NCBI GenBank assembly: GCA_930367205.1
Contig: OV884011.1
Span: 110,661,139 to 110,725,138 of the forward strand
DNA: 64,000 nucleotides
Direction: 5' to 3'
Source: Acanthosoma haemorrhoidale
Lineage: Eukaryota > Arthropoda > Insecta > Hemiptera > Acanthosomatidae
The stretch's first letter is position 1. The number at the start of each line of letters is the position of its first letter. Below are positions 48,289-59,973 of the stretch, one piece after another. The notes below the pieces were generated by a model. That model worked only from the letters and a program-made list of their open reading frames with translations. It searched no databases and was not told the origin of the DNA. The position numbers were made by a program, and so were the translations under genes.

Positions 48289-48960
48289 CCATAACGAATC
48301 GGACCACCACTTGGAACACTACTCTCTCCTCTCTCTCTGCACTGGTGCCTGCTGCTCTACTCAAAACCATGGACTTCTCATTCAACTACCTCTGCATCTC
48401 TCTATCCTAACCTTGCTATGTTTTAGTCCGACGTTGTCAGACCCCACACCTTCCTAGTGCGAATCTCTGCCTTTGTATCGCTGAAACTAGCAGCTCCTTT
48501 TGAGAGACCTCTTCCTCGCGGACGACGGTTGCTGTGGCCCCTGCAAGTTTTTCTAGCAGTGTCTCCCATGGCAATCCAGTCTGTCACTTTCCGGTTCACA
48601 CTTGCCTTTGGGATCCGGACGGTTTTCGCCTACCCTTAGATACCGAGTGTGAATTCGTGGTCATTCCAAGACCACATAAACTACCTATAAACCTACCCTG
48701 TACCTCTTCTCCTTAACACAGTGCTTTGCCGGGGCACACACACCCTCTAAAGATCTTATGGAGTCAGATCAAAGCGAATTAAAGCTGCCCTCCGACTAGG
48801 TCGGCAGCCAGGGTGAAATACCATAGGTCCGCCCGCTTTATCTCTTTGGGGATACTCAGGTATAAACCCGAGCCCAACATAACCATTCAAAAATTCATTC
48901 GTTTTCTCAAAAAGACCAACGTCTTGTGTGACCAAGGAGTCATTTCTTAACAAACAAATA
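48289..48960. other. GC-richer unassigned block
   Basis: A CT-rich start (48,320-48,350) and balanced base composition differ from the AT-rich flanks. Short frames such as 48,534-48,716 have no motif I recognise. The block may be an old repeat that was the insertion target of the Jockey-2 copy. Confidence 0.35.
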
Positions 48961-51900
48961 AAACTGCTAAAAAATACTGAGTAGTTGTTTTAAATCATTT
49001 ATTTATTTTTTAGAAACTTTTGCAGTGATTCGGTTTGAACTCTTTTTGTTTCGTTTCTTAAATTATCCTTTTCTTCCAAACATTTCAATTTAAAATACAA
49101 TAGACAATGATGAAATTGATTATTGACCAACTAGTTAGTTATATGACAATATTGTTTTTTAAAAACTGGAAATTCAATTATTCTGCAGTGCTCCACATCA
49201 ACAATCACGCCCCACTAACTACAGACGTTATTCAGAACCTCGTAGATTATTTGATCTTTTTTTAAAAAAAACTATTTTTGTTAAGATTTAAATAAAAAAA
49301 GTATCTAACGAACATAAGCGAGTCTAAGCATGATTGTAAACTAAAGCCTATCTTAGCTGTATGGGGCAAAGAAAAGAATTTAATAATAAGTGACTTATTG
49401 TATTTACTATCACTTGAATATAGATAAAACCCATTGAAGACATACCAGCCATATCTGGTTTACTATTTGCCAGAAAGTCTGATAAAGATTTATTGCTTGT
49501 GGGGGTACGTGCCGGCTCCTTCTGGATCCAGCTGACATTCCAGAAACATATTAGATAAAGGGATCTGAAGAATTGTCTTTCTTGTTTATCTGTGCTCTAT
49601 CTGACCTGAAGGTTGGTAGAACCTGGTAGGGTCCCAAGATTATAACGGTCTTAAATCTGAGGACAACATTTGCCCTTCTCCGTTGTTACCCCACCCCATC
49701 TGATGAAGGAGGACATTCAACATGATAATTTTCAACATATCAAAGTAATTTTTAAAGAATCCTACTAAATTGTTAGCATCAAAAAGGAGGCCCGTAAGAT
49801 TGCACAAAATCATATTGCTACCTAAGAATTAACATCCATTTTTATGATTGTAAATTTTGCCAAAGAAAAAGGAAGAGTTATGAAAAAATGATTCGCCAAT
49901 TAAGTAAACATCTCTTCAAAACAAAATATCGTAACATGAAAGTATTAAAGAAGATGTTTATGCACAGTATAAAAGCTTAATGCTAGTGTAAGATGGACGT
50001 TTCTCACGATTACCTATTGATGTTAGGGAGTTCAAAAAACAAAAACAGTAATAAAAAACGTATTAACTAACCCCATGGTAAGTTCTGTTGATAAACCTGG
50101 TAGCCGAGACTTGTTTAAAGAATAACCACTAATATTTGTGTATTTAAGTCTATTTCTATCATTATGTTTTCCTCTTTTTTTTTACTTTTAATTTAATTGA
50201 ACATTATCTATTGTTTCTTATTTTGTATTTAAACACCTTCTTGAATGAGATTATTTATTTGAAGCGTGCATATGTCTTATAGATGTGATGTGGGTTATTC
50301 CGTGTCAAATCAACCAATGGTCTGGAACTTAAGTCTAATAAATCAAAGATTTTTTTGAACACATGTAGTACTATCAGTTTCATATTTTTCGTTTTGGACT
50401 AATAAATAAATAAAAAAAAAGAAATTAACTGTTCAGAAGGTTTTAGCTCCAAAACTATTAGTCCTAGATAACTGAAAATAGTGAGATTCTTTTCAGAATT
50501 TTGAGGGCTTTAATTTGATAAGTTACTTGACTTAACAAATCCAATCTTTAAAACACAAAAACGAAATGTTTTGAAAAAACATGATATTAGAACGTATGGG
50601 CCAGATTTCATGATGGCATATTTTTATTTGATTATTGGTTTATTAGGTATAGAATGGCCAAGGTATTCGTTATTTTTTGTTCGACAGCGGTGTATTTATT
50701 TATCTGCCCTTTATTATTATTCAGGTTCTGTTCTAAATCCCGCAAGTATTGACATCATACGAAGTTTCCTTACATACATGCAACATCACATTAAAATTAT
50801 TGATTCCATGACTAAATTATTGAACATTTCAAAGAAATAGAAACAGTCAATGCAGATTCGTGTGCCGAAGATATTTACAAGCGAAGAGTTACTTAAGTTT
50901 TTAAAATTAAAAAAAAAATGTATTTTTTCACACTAAATCACAAAGACAATTGACAGTGAAACAGGACAAAACTAACGGTACGTTTGACGTAACTGGTTCA
51001 TTGTCTTTCCCTATCCTTTTTAAACTGACAACAAGGCTGGTGCACGTGTCTAAATGTTAGCAGGTCGTTTATTCAAGGCTATAGCCGTCGGAGCGCCCGT
51101 CTCAATTCTTCTCCGAGTGTAGTTCGTGCTTCTGAGAGCAATTTTTCTTCGATATTCGCATACAGACTGCCGACAGAAAATAATTTAAGTATTAGCGCCC
51201 ATATACATTATAGCTAAAAATATGGAAATGCACCTGTGACGCATTAGTTCCTGGTGTGGAGTCTACAAGTTTAATTTTAGACGTAATCTTTATTGAGTAT
51301 GGGTTGAAAAATGAGAATATAACCTTGATAGATGAGCAGAAACGTAAATTGAATTGACAAACGTTACTTGCGTCTTTCATTACGTATATTTTAGTTATAT
51401 ATAATATATATATTATATATATATATATACATATATACAAAAAGTTTTAATCCAATGTATGTAAAACAGGAAATAAATAATTAATTTTTTTAAATTAAAA
51501 AAAATAAAATTAAGAACAAAACTATTAAAAAAAACAGAATACAATATTTTAGTTGGTAACTAAAGAATTGGTTTAATGTTAACTATCAGTTACGAACCCA
51601 CGAATGAAAAAAAATTCCCTTTAAAAATCGTGATGAGAAAAGACATTCCCAACCACCACCATGAAATCATTGGAGTAAAGACCAATAAAACATTTGTTCT
51701 TTCACTGTTTGATAGGAAAAAAGTGAGTTTTGTATAAACAGTTGCACTTGACCCCAGTTGTTAAATAAAAAATATTTTTTCGAGGTTCTGTAGATATTTT
51801 TTTTTTATTGTAAATTAATTTTAACCAAAGGAATCGGTACATAAATTTAACTTTCTACAATAAAATAGTAATATGCTTTTTGGCCTTCATATTAATTCAA

Positions 51901-52560
51901 AACTCACTTTTAAACGCCTACTATCTACAATAATAATTCATTGGCCTATCTCATAGTATCGCGGTCTACTGTATTAAGTACAGTAGATTGTGTATATCTC
52001 CTTTTGCTCCGATAACAACTTCATGATAAAAAAATTCACGATTTAAATTCTTTCAGGGCAGTGAGTTTCTGTTTTAGGTTTATAAGTTATATTCTAGAGC
52101 TTTATAAATTCTATTCGGAAGTCATTGCTGTTTTATGTTAGGATTTGTAAACCCCTACATTCTTATAAGTTTGCAATATTACAGCAGTGCTCGGTAATCA
52201 AATTTATAAACAAAGATATTTTTTGAAAAAAATATGATACAATTAATTTCAAGTTTTTCTTAATGAATTTAGCCCTTACCGATCCATTAAAGAACTTCAT
52301 GCAACGTGTAGCTATTACAATAACCTATTGTTAATTACTTTTAAATTAATAGTGTTTTTGTCATGGGGGGGGGGAGTCTTTTGTATTATCAAACTTAGGG
52401 AATTAAATTAAATTTATCAATATGTGACCAACCATTTCTATTTTTAGTAAAGAAAGTTGCTCTGTCCCGGGCCACAAATAATTTATTTTCACTCATAGAA
52501 AATAGAATTCACTCTTCCGTTTTTGTTTTTTTTATTTATTTTATTGAATCTTTGTTTGAA
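48961..52560. other. AT-rich non-coding stretch
   Basis: No supported gene. (TA)n-like sequence lies at 51,395-51,437 and a G run at 52,365-52,374. The 89-codon frame at 50,571-50,840 has no known features. Confidence 0.5.
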
Positions 52561-52567
52561 AAAAAAA

Positions 52568-52625
52568 TACAATCTTCCCTATTGGACAATGGGTAATTGC
52601 GATAAATGATCTCATTTGTACCACA
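52568..52625 (-). mobile_element. Jockey-1 LINE, 3'-terminal fragment
   Basis: TACAATCTTCCCTATTGGAC and the following GGTAATTGCGATAAATGATC match the reverse complement of the last about 60 bp of the Jockey-1 family, including the terminal hairpin region. No coding sequence remains. Confidence 0.65.
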
Positions 52626-53314
52626 TATGGAATATTTTAGATTCACTTCACATTTTTGGATTTGGAGTGGTATTTAAAATATACACAAATGCAACGTAGT
52701 TATTTCTACTAACACTAAGAATACCCTAAAATCACCCGTGAGAAGGTCGCCTCCCATAAAAGGAAAAGGATAATTGACTGTTCCTTATGAGGATTTTTGT
52801 TATTTAACTAGCTGTTAAATCGTTAACGTAGTCTATAGCCTGTTAAGAATTTAATACAGTGGAATCCCGATTATTCGTATTTCTGGCTAATTCATACAAA
52901 TTTGCCTGCCCCCAGAGAAGATCCCGGTAAGTGGTATAAAAACACTGCATTTCAGTCCCCTCGGCAATTCGTATTATTTTTATGCTCGAGGTCACTTAAA
53001 ACATCTTATAATACGTATTTCCAGCTTAAAAACCTTGTTAATTTTTACTGTTTCAAGAAAGGGAAAGAGGACAGTGAGAGCAGAATGAGTACGAGATAAG
53101 TGTTTTCTAGGAAATCAAGTATTCCTATCTATAGAAGCAAAAGGGAGAGCGAGTGAGAGAGGCAAGTTTTCTATGAAATTCCATATGTAATTCGTACTCT
53201 TTTTACTGAAAGAAAATAAGGAGAGGAGAGAAGGAAAGTTTTAGGAATTGCACTAAGCTTTTCTTTCGTTTCGACAGTTCAGTCTCGTTTTCGTTATCGT
53301 TGTGACACGTTACC

Positions 53315-54376
53315 ATGCCTCCGAAAAAAGTTAGCCTCTCCATCAAAGAGAAACAACAAGTCATAAAGGCCGTGGCCAGTGGCTTTAAGCAAATTGACGT
53401 ATCCAGGCGTTTTAACGCCCTCGTTCCACGATCACATCAATCCTGAAGAACTAGGACAAAATCACAAAAGCAGCTAAGTATTACGCTTCAAGACTGGTGA
53501 TTACCCACAACTTGAAGAGAACTTAAAAAAGTGGTTCGCGCAAGCAAGGAATTCAAATGTACCAGTTGGAGGAAATATTTTAAGGGAAAAGGTGCGAGTT
53601 TTTGCAATACGAATGGGAATTGAAGACTTTCGTGAAGTGATGGATGGTTCGATAGATTCAAAAAAAGACACAACATTAAATTTAAGAAGGTTAGTGGGGA
53701 AAGTGCGAGTGTGTCTGATATCGTTAGTTCTGAGTGGAAGGATGAATTAAGAAAAATAATTAAACCTTATGAGCCTATGAACATATTCAGTGCCTGTACA
53801 GTAAATTTCTCCCTGATCGTGTGTTTCAAAGAAGAAACGTGCCATGGCGGAAAAAGCAGTAAATAACGTGTAACCATACTGTTGGCAGTCAACATGGATG
53901 GTTCGGAGAAATTAAAACCGCCAATGATAGGTAAGTGGCCAAACCAAGGTGTTTTAAAAATATAAAATCATTTCCAATGGCCTATCGTGCAAACAAAATA
54001 GCATGGATGACGGGCGATTTGTTTAACGAACGGATACAATCAGTCAATGCAGATATGGAAAAAAGGCAATGAAACATTTTACTTTTCATCGATAATTGTT
54101 CGGCCCACATTCTATCCCATCTCTCAGTAATGTTATGTTGTGTTTTTGCCCGCCAATGCAACTTCTACGTTACAACCTCTGGATCAGGGCATAATTAAAG
54201 CATTTAAAACGTTTTACCGCAAGGAACTAGTGTTGCAACTTCTTGACTGAATCGAAAATGGACTATATCATAAAATCACTTTATTTTCAGCTATGAACAT
54301 AGCTGACTAGGCATGCCAAAACGTTAGCGAGAGCACAATAAGAAACTTACCGAAGCGGAACCTCCGTTTAAGTAAT
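53315..54376 (+). pseudogene. Tigger-type transposase
   Basis: The enzyme would bind the inverted repeats and cut the element out. The N-terminus MPPKKVSLSIKEKQQVIKAV with GFKQIDVSRRF is a CENP-B/psq-type DNA-binding helix-turn-helix. WFAQARNSNVPVGG and IRMGIEDF belong to the second DNA-binding domain. The DDE core shows FKEETCHGGKSSK, LLAVNMDGSEKLKP, FIDNCSAH (second Asp, about 54,085-54,108) and LQPLDQGIIKAFKTFY (third Asp). The first catalytic block, usually NADETG, is missing: IFSA is followed directly by the downstream YSKFLPD-type sequence, a deletion of about 12 bases near 53,793. Stops and frameshifts are frequent. Confidence 0.85.
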
Positions 54377-54699
54377 TTAATTAAGCAGTATTTATTAAAT
54401 AGTTTTTATCCTTACGTACATACTTCTTAATACATACATGTTTGCATTAATACGTTTTTAATTTTGTACTCCCGATAATTGGTTTTCCTTTTTTTTTTTC
54501 CCCCTTAGCTCTCTTATAAGATTAAGGATGAGGGGAAAATAAAGGAATATTTGGGTTAAGCGGATCCTTGTACTAGGAATACCTGCTTGGAGGTGAGGGA
54601 ATTAAGGGGGCTGGGCCTAGAGTCCCTCTAGGCATGTAGTGCAGTCTTATTTAGTCGGATAGCAGTGTTGGGGGGTGCCCGTTAGAGGCTTGTTGTTGG

Positions 54700-55947
54700 T
54701 GGGCCAAGCGCCGCGATGGCCACCATTTGGTCTGTTTTACCAGATCTTGAGAGTTGCCATCTTGCCGGTAGCGGTGGGGGTGTCATGTCTCGGAATAGAT
54801 GGTTTTGGCTATGGATGTCGGGAGCCTTCATATCAGGAAAAGGGGTATGCCATAGTGCCGTGCGCAGGATTTAGTTCTGGAAGCTCTGGAGTCAAGTTAT
54901 TGTACTAGTGTGTAGGAATCGGAAGAGTGGTGTCCCAAACAGTAGAGCTGGCCTCAAGACGCTCATATACATTAACAGTTTTAGCCGAAGGGATATATCA
55001 CAAGCCCGGTGTGATGAGATGCTGAAGAGAGTAGTAAGTCCTACGTACTCTTTTCGACTTCTTCTGCAGGTGTGTGTGGAACGCCATGTGCCTAGGTTGA
55101 TGCCGAGGTAGCATATGCTGTTGGAAAGTTTGCATTCAGTACCGTCTATGGTGAAGCTGGGTGGAAGCTTCCGCTTTCCATGCTGGAAGGAGAAGACGAT
55201 CCCTTGAGTTTTGGCTAGGTTCACCTGAATATGGACTGCTCGTCGGTGATAAACTGACTGGCGCCCTCTACAGTCTTTAGAGCTTTCGCTGGGTTGAGGT
55301 TGGTGCTGTAAACCCCTATGCCGCTACCTCACAATTAGAGTATAATGCTCCTACTATGTGCGTGGTGTAGATGTTGAAGAGTAGGGGTCCCAGCACCAAA
55401 CCTTGGGGAACTCCAACTACGAAATCTCTTCTGGTGGTTGATACGTCTCCTATTCGAACAGAAAAGGTTCTGCCTGCTAGATAGGAAGTCATGATGTTCT
55501 GGAGTTGCGCAGGAAACTCGTGCTGGTTCAGGCGTCGCAGGAGTGTACGATGATCTACTGTGCTGAATGCTTTCGTACAGTCAAAGGAGATCATCGCAGT
55601 GACGCTGTTGTTTCGCATGTTCTTTGTAACGTGCCGCTGCAGTCTCACTAGATTGCAGTCCGAGCTGAGTCCTTTACTGAAGCCGATCTGTTGAGGTGGT
55701 ATAATGTCTCGAGCATCACAGTGTCTGGTGAGATGGTCGTAGATTTTTGATAATTGGGTCAGCAGACTGATGGGCCTGTAGTGAGCTGGCTCATATCCAT
55801 TCTTGGCCGGTTTCAATGGTGGAACGACGACGGCGTGCTTCCAAGTCGGGGGAAAGTAGTGTAGTCTCAGTGAAGAGTTGAGGATGTTCACTATGTGAGA
55901 TTTCCCCTTGCGTGGAAGCTGCTTCAGAAGGATGTTATCATCCCAGG
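54700..55947 (-). pseudogene. Jockey-3 reverse transcriptase, C-terminal two-thirds
   Basis: A 222-codon open part (55,316-55,984) contains NSSLRLHYFPPTWKHAVVVP, HYRPISLLTQLSKIY, IGFSKGLSSDCNLVRLQ, SFDCTKAFSTVDHRTLLRRL (motif A) and GVPQGLVLGPLLFNIY (motif B). Where motif C (YADD) should follow EVAA, the sequence goes straight to GVYS-type residues in a shifted frame, so the catalytic pair appears deleted (near 55,320). A second open part (54,892-55,224) has YLGINLGTW and LRLKLLMYMSVLRPALLFG. The C-terminus is near 54,740. Confidence 0.82.
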
Positions 55948-57235
55948 TTTTTTTTTTTTTCCTAAACCCCTTGAATTCATACAATGTGTAAAAAATATGA
56001 ATAAGATAATTGGCAATTTTCTCCTCATTCTGCTATGCGCAAATGCATTTGAAGGAGGTCGGGTTACTCAACAATACAGGTTTTACTTAAAAATACAATA
56101 AAGTGAATAGAAATCTAGGTGATGGGGCTCACCTTCAGTTAAAAAATGGGAGAAAAAACTTACAAACTAAAAAACTATACCTAGAACCTAAGACTAAAGC
56201 GTTCCAGCCACGACAGCGTCCTGCCATCGATAGGGGAACGGAGCGGGGGTTATCGTGTTAAACACGGGGTTTGTCAAGTATTGCAGTGAGTCAAAAAATT
56301 TGATATGTCTACGTTGGATGAATTGACCCACCGTAGGCAGCTCAAAGATGTCGTGAAGCTCACTGTTGCTCCACAGCTCGAAAGAAGTACCTCTTATCAC
56401 TTTCATCAGTATACCGTTTTGGAATTGTTGGAGTTTCTTAGCTGTCGTATACGTCAGATAACGAAATAGCGGTGCACCGTACAGCAGAGTAGGCCTAAGT
56501 ATGCTCTTGTAAATCAGTAGCATGAGACACAGTGATAGATTGGGGGAAGTCAATAAGTGCGTAAGCCGGTAAGACTTGAAGCGTGTATGCTTCAACTTCT
56601 TCGTAAAATGGTTACTAAAATGGAAGTGTCTGTCCATTTTAATTCCCAGATATACTAGGTTGTTGGCTGGTGAATTTTCCTCCGTTCCTACTATGTAACT
56701 AGTAGGGAGCGGGCTTTTTCCCCTTTGAAAAAAGAAAATTACACAGTCAGTCTTACCCGCGTTTACAGAAATATTGAGTCTTCCTAATCTCTCACTGATC
56801 TGGTTACAGGCTACTTCAGCCTGTCTTAGAGCTACCTTGGCACTCATGCTGCTACTGTACACCGCTATGTCTGCGAAAACAGTAACTGTGGTATTTTTTT
56901 ACCGGGCTCCGCCAATCTCAGACGTGTATACGTTGAATAGTACAGGGGATAAGACGGCTCCTTGGGGTACTCCACAGGTCCGTGGCACAATTTCGGAGAA
57001 GCTATCACCCACCCACACCCACAACGATCTGTTTTTCAGGAAGCTAGCCAGAATTGAATAGAGTTGTTCCGGCCATTCCCGGTCGCAAGTTATGGAAGCA
57101 GCTGACACATTATCAATTATTTAACTGCAGAGCATTTGACACAGTGTCCCGTGAGACGCCGAGTTGAATGCTTGGGAGATTGCTGCAACCTGGTGGTAGG
57201 AGGTATATACAGTGGTGAGGGTAGGGGTCCAACGA
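55948..57235 (-). mobile_element. Jockey-2 LINE nested in Jockey-3, 5'-truncated
   Basis: The same family as 47,276-48,278, with matching ORF2 C-terminus and 3' UTR (AAGGTGAGCCCCATCACC on the minus strand) and a poly(A) at 55,948-55,960. The 3' tail between 55,961 and 56,110 differs from the other copy. The upstream boundary, about 57,235, is placed where RT motif A sequence begins after the linker. No clean target duplication was found, so the boundary is approximate. Confidence 0.65.
56194..57235 (-). pseudogene. Jockey-2 reverse transcriptase, C-terminal part
   Basis: Upstream to downstream: VAAISQAFNSASHGTLCQML (motif A, its Asp changed), SILASFLKNRSLWVWVGD, CGVPQGAVLSPVLFNVYT (motif B), and a motif C reading FAD-IAVYSS at about 56,865-56,876. 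The homologous copy has FADDIAVYSS; a 3-base deletion removed one catalytic Asp here. A 222-codon open frame continues through NISVNAGKTDCVIFFF, LRPTLLYGAPLFRYL and PAPFPYRWQDAVVAGTL. Stops near 57,117 break the upstream part. Confidence 0.85.
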
Positions 57236-57647
57236 TCGGGCGATGTGATTGGCTTACTGTCTCTATCCTCTCTCAAGTGGTCGGCTAGTATGTCTGCCTA
57301 CTCTGCAACAGACATGAACTGCCCGTTGTTTACAAGTCTTACAGGGTTTTTCTTGGTTACAGATGTTTTAACCAGCCGCTAAAATGCTTTGTAGTCACTG
57401 TGTAAACTGCGGAGATGGTCAGATATGTTATTTGGGTAGTTAGAGCATTTAGCACAGGTTCAGGTCCTTTTTCGTCTGGGACCACCTGTTTTTAATATTA
57501 TTACGTTGCCGTATCAGTTGCATGATGTGTTTGGATGGCTTCCTCAGGGAAGACGGTACCGGGGCAAACTTTGGTATGGAGACATCAGCTGCTCGGACAA
57601 TGGTGGCCTGCAACTGATTGATGACGCTGTCAATATCCCAAGTATGT
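57236..57647 (-). pseudogene. LINE ORF2 linker after a deleted endonuclease
   Basis: Fragments such as LVKTSVTKKNPVRLVNNGQ, ADILADHLREDRDSKP and SPDRWTPT are typical of the Jockey region between endonuclease and RT. Only the last few residues of an endonuclease seem to precede it, so about 600-700 bases are missing between gag and here. Confidence 0.6.
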
Positions 57648-58418
57648 CTAAGAGGCGCATTGGGGGCAACTCGGCACTAATGAGATGTTTGAATTAAATG
57701 GGGCCGAGGGCGCGGGAAACTCTTCCATTAACAGGTGCTGCCCAGTGGTCTCCTGAGAGTAAGAAGCCGTTTGTCTTGGAGGTGAGGGTGCCGGAGCGTA
57801 TCTAGTGTCCCTAGATGATGCAATCGTTTTATGCTGGGCCTGGCGTCTAACCTCCATCAGTTTTATTCTGTAGGGGCACTGCTGATATGAAGCAACATGG
57901 CCCTCCCCGCAGTTAGCACAGCGTAGGGGCACCGCCTGGTCACGTGGGCATTTCTTTGTTTCGTGAGGCTGGCTGCACCTCACGCATTTCGGGGACTTAA
58001 AGCAATATCGCCTAGTACGGCCATATTCTTGACAATTCTGGCACATGGGGATGCCACGTTTCTCGTTATATGTCCGTACTCGGAAGAGCACATTATTTAC
58101 ATGGCGGATTCGTTTGAGTTTGTCCGCAGTAAGTGTGGCGTCCACTATTACGAGAACTGGCTCAATTTCGGTTTTGGCGCCATTGTGGTCGCTTTTTCTC
58201 AGTCTGTACACCGATATTATACCTCCTCCAGGAACAATGTGGTCTTGTATTTCTTCTATGGGTTGAGTTAAGTCAAATCCGTGTAGAATACATTTTTTGT
58301 TCGGTTTCGTTCCCTTCGGGACATAGGTGTGGTATGGTATTTTAGCTGCTTTAAGAGCGGTGGCTGTTGTTAATAGGGCTTGTTCCGTGGCACAAAACAC
58401 TTTGTCCTTGGACGACAT
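57648..58418 (-). CDS. Jockey-type gag (ORF1p), C2HC knuckles
   Basis: Nucleic-acid-binding protein that forms the LINE ribonucleoprotein. The 256-codon frame lacks the true N-terminus: related sequence continues upstream in other frames to about 58,706 (for example SYDLTRLLTAHKITGYHVV). Residues 25-120 form the domain preceding the knuckles (AKIPYHTYVPKGTKPNKKCI, GGGIISVYRLRKSD). The knuckles lie at residues 126-139, 145-157 and 167-181. In the first, CQNCQEYGRTRRYC, the expected His is Arg; the second (CVRCSQPHETKKC) and third (CANCGEGHVASYQQC) are intact. The C-terminus is Ser/Pro-rich and loses the original frame. It is open but part of a dead element. Confidence 0.75.
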   Translation of the reverse strand: MSSKDKVFCATEQALLTTATALKAAKIPYHTYVPKGTKPNKKCILHGFDLTQPIEEIQDHIVPGGGIISVYRLRKSDHNGAKTEIEPVLVIVDATLTADKLKRIRHVNNVLFRVRTYNEKRGIPMCQNCQEYGRTRRYCFKSPKCVRCSQPHETKKCPRDQAVPLRCANCGEGHVASYQQCPYRIKLMEVRRQAQHKTIASSRDTRYAPAPSPPRQTASYSQETTGQHLLMEEFPAPSAPFNSNISLVPSCPQCAS

Positions 58419-58961
58419 GGTATCCAGTGATTTTGTGTGCGGTGAGGAGACGTGTTAGGTCGTAACTATTTAATTTTCCCATTCCTAGGGGAGGTATTGG
58501 CTTAGTGGTCATGAGCTCGGTTTGTGATGTTTGGGGTTGAACTGTATTCTTTCAAAAGAATTCGCAACCTGGGTTACACTTTGTGGCACTGTTCTGGGTC
58601 GACAGTGTCTTTTGGGCTGGTGGAATCCCTCAACATTGTTGGGAATTCTTCCGGGGGAATCACGTAAGTCATATTTTACTTTTCTGGGGTCCCTACGATT
58701 TGTCATACCACGGAAGGTCCGTGCGACGCACGTACAATTAAGGGGAAGAGTCTCACTTATAATAGTAAAAAAGTACTAGCCTGTCTTCACGGGAACAAAG
58801 TACACGCCACTGACTAAAATAACAAAACTTTACCTGATTTGAGCTCTTACATCAATGGAAGCTGGATAGCGTCTCTTATTGTTCATAAACTATGCATTTA
58901 GTTTTAACACAACCTAACGCAATGAGAGCTAGGTCAATTTTAAGAGAAGATAACCTTTTTT
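58419..58961 (-). pseudogene. Frameshifted gag N-terminus and LINE 5' UTR
   Basis: The minus-strand frame at 58,509-58,706 (MTNRRDPRKVKYDLRDSPGR at its start) and pieces at 58,420-58,500 belong to the gag N-terminal region in different frames. From about 58,760 to 58,961 the sequence is non-coding and is probably the element's 5' UTR and promoter. Confidence 0.5.
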
Positions 58962-59036
58962 GATAATTGGTATTCCCGATAATTCGTACCAAACTGTCAG
59001 TCCCTTGACAATAAGAATTATCGGTATTCTACTGTA

Positions 59037-59970
59037 TTAATAACAACATCCTTTGAATTGCGAATTACTTTTATAATAAATTGAGCTTCATTAGTAAATA
59101 AGCGCTTTACACTGTTTTGAGGAGTCCGTTAGCAATATTTAAAGTAATGCAAATGTTTACAAAGATGGAAAAAAATAGAATGTAGGATTCTCAAGGACAA
59201 CAGGTGAAATCATTTAAAAGCGTTTTTTTTTTTAAATATTAATGCTACTAAAAGCGATAAAAATATTTCTATGGTTGGAAAATGCATAGCGTTGAATACG
59301 TTTCGGAATGGAGTACCAAACCGCATGAAAGCATTAAGCGTGGAAACTGGGCCGTCAACGGGAAAATAACATGAATCCTCCTGCATCACCAAGAGGAATT
59401 ACATTGTAAGTAAATATTTAGAAGACAGTAAGTAAAAATATATTAGTATGGTTATATGTCTTCTTATTTACTATTTACTTCATTAAGATACAGTTGATAG
59501 ACGGAAATAGAAGTAATTAAAAATATGAAATAGTGACAATGGTCGATATTTTGCAATCAAAGTTGAAATGGGTTAATTAATACGCATGGTTCTAAATTCT
59601 ACAAAATAAGCTCTTCATATTCTACTTTTTATACATTAGTATTTATTTTTTCACCTTCCAGTTTTTGACAGAATCTAATCTTCCAGTATTCTAATATGAT
59701 ATGTAGTAATCATGAGGAAGAAATCTGGCATGAAAACTAATTATGGATATTCGATAACGGCACGGGTTAAAGCTGCTTAAGTTATAAATATATACATAAA
59801 ATATCATACGGTGTAATGTATAAAGCTTTTTTGTAATTTTATAGATGAAAATACTTATAATATTAAGTTTGTTGCACCAGTAAACGCACCTTGGTTTATT
59901 CTTTCAAACCGTATCAGCAATAACGCTTAAAACCTATTACAAATTGTGCATTATCAAATTAAGTTATATA
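59037..59970. other. AT-rich non-coding stretch
   Basis: Nothing recognised between the Tigger right end and the Tc1 relic. Confidence 0.5.
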
Positions 59971-59973
59971 CTA

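Larger units (their letters stand above)
54489..58961 (-). mobile_element. Jockey-3 LINE, interrupted by a Jockey-2 copy
   Basis: Minus-strand insertion with its poly(A), seen as poly(T), at 54,489-54,499 and its 5' end near 58,961. The 3' half (54,489-55,947) encodes RT and the 3' UTR. A second poly(T) at 55,948-55,960 marks the 3' end of another LINE inserted in the same direction. I assign gag and the post-endonuclease linker (about 57,236-58,961) to the outer element because the 15 bp target duplication encloses them. The endonuclease is deleted. Alternatively gag belongs to the inner element. Confidence 0.65.
54474..58976. repeat. 15 bp target-site duplication of the LINE inside Tigger
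   Basis: GATAATTGGTTTTCC (54,474-54,488) and GATAATTGGTATTCC (58,962-58,976) match at 14 of 15 positions and flank the whole LINE block. A similar GATAATT string occurs in the Tigger end itself, which slightly weakens the call. Confidence 0.7.
52857..59034 (+). mobile_element. pogo/Tigger DNA transposon carrying nested LINEs
   Basis: The left end CAGTGGAATCCCGATTATTC and the reverse complement of the right end, CAGTAGAATACCGATAATTC, agree at 17 of 20 positions. They are flanked by TA on both sides (52,855-52,856 and 59,035-59,036), the usual pogo target duplication. Removing the LINE insertion (54,489-58,961) leaves about 1.7 kb with a degraded pogo-type transposase. The transposon is older than the LINEs inside it. 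Confidence 0.88.

Noticed and set aside
48534..48716. Short plus-strand frame in the GC-richer block
   Set aside because: No motif; composition alone is insufficient.
50280..50560. Possible repeat with GTGTCAAATCA
   Set aside because: No second copy or terminal repeat in the window.
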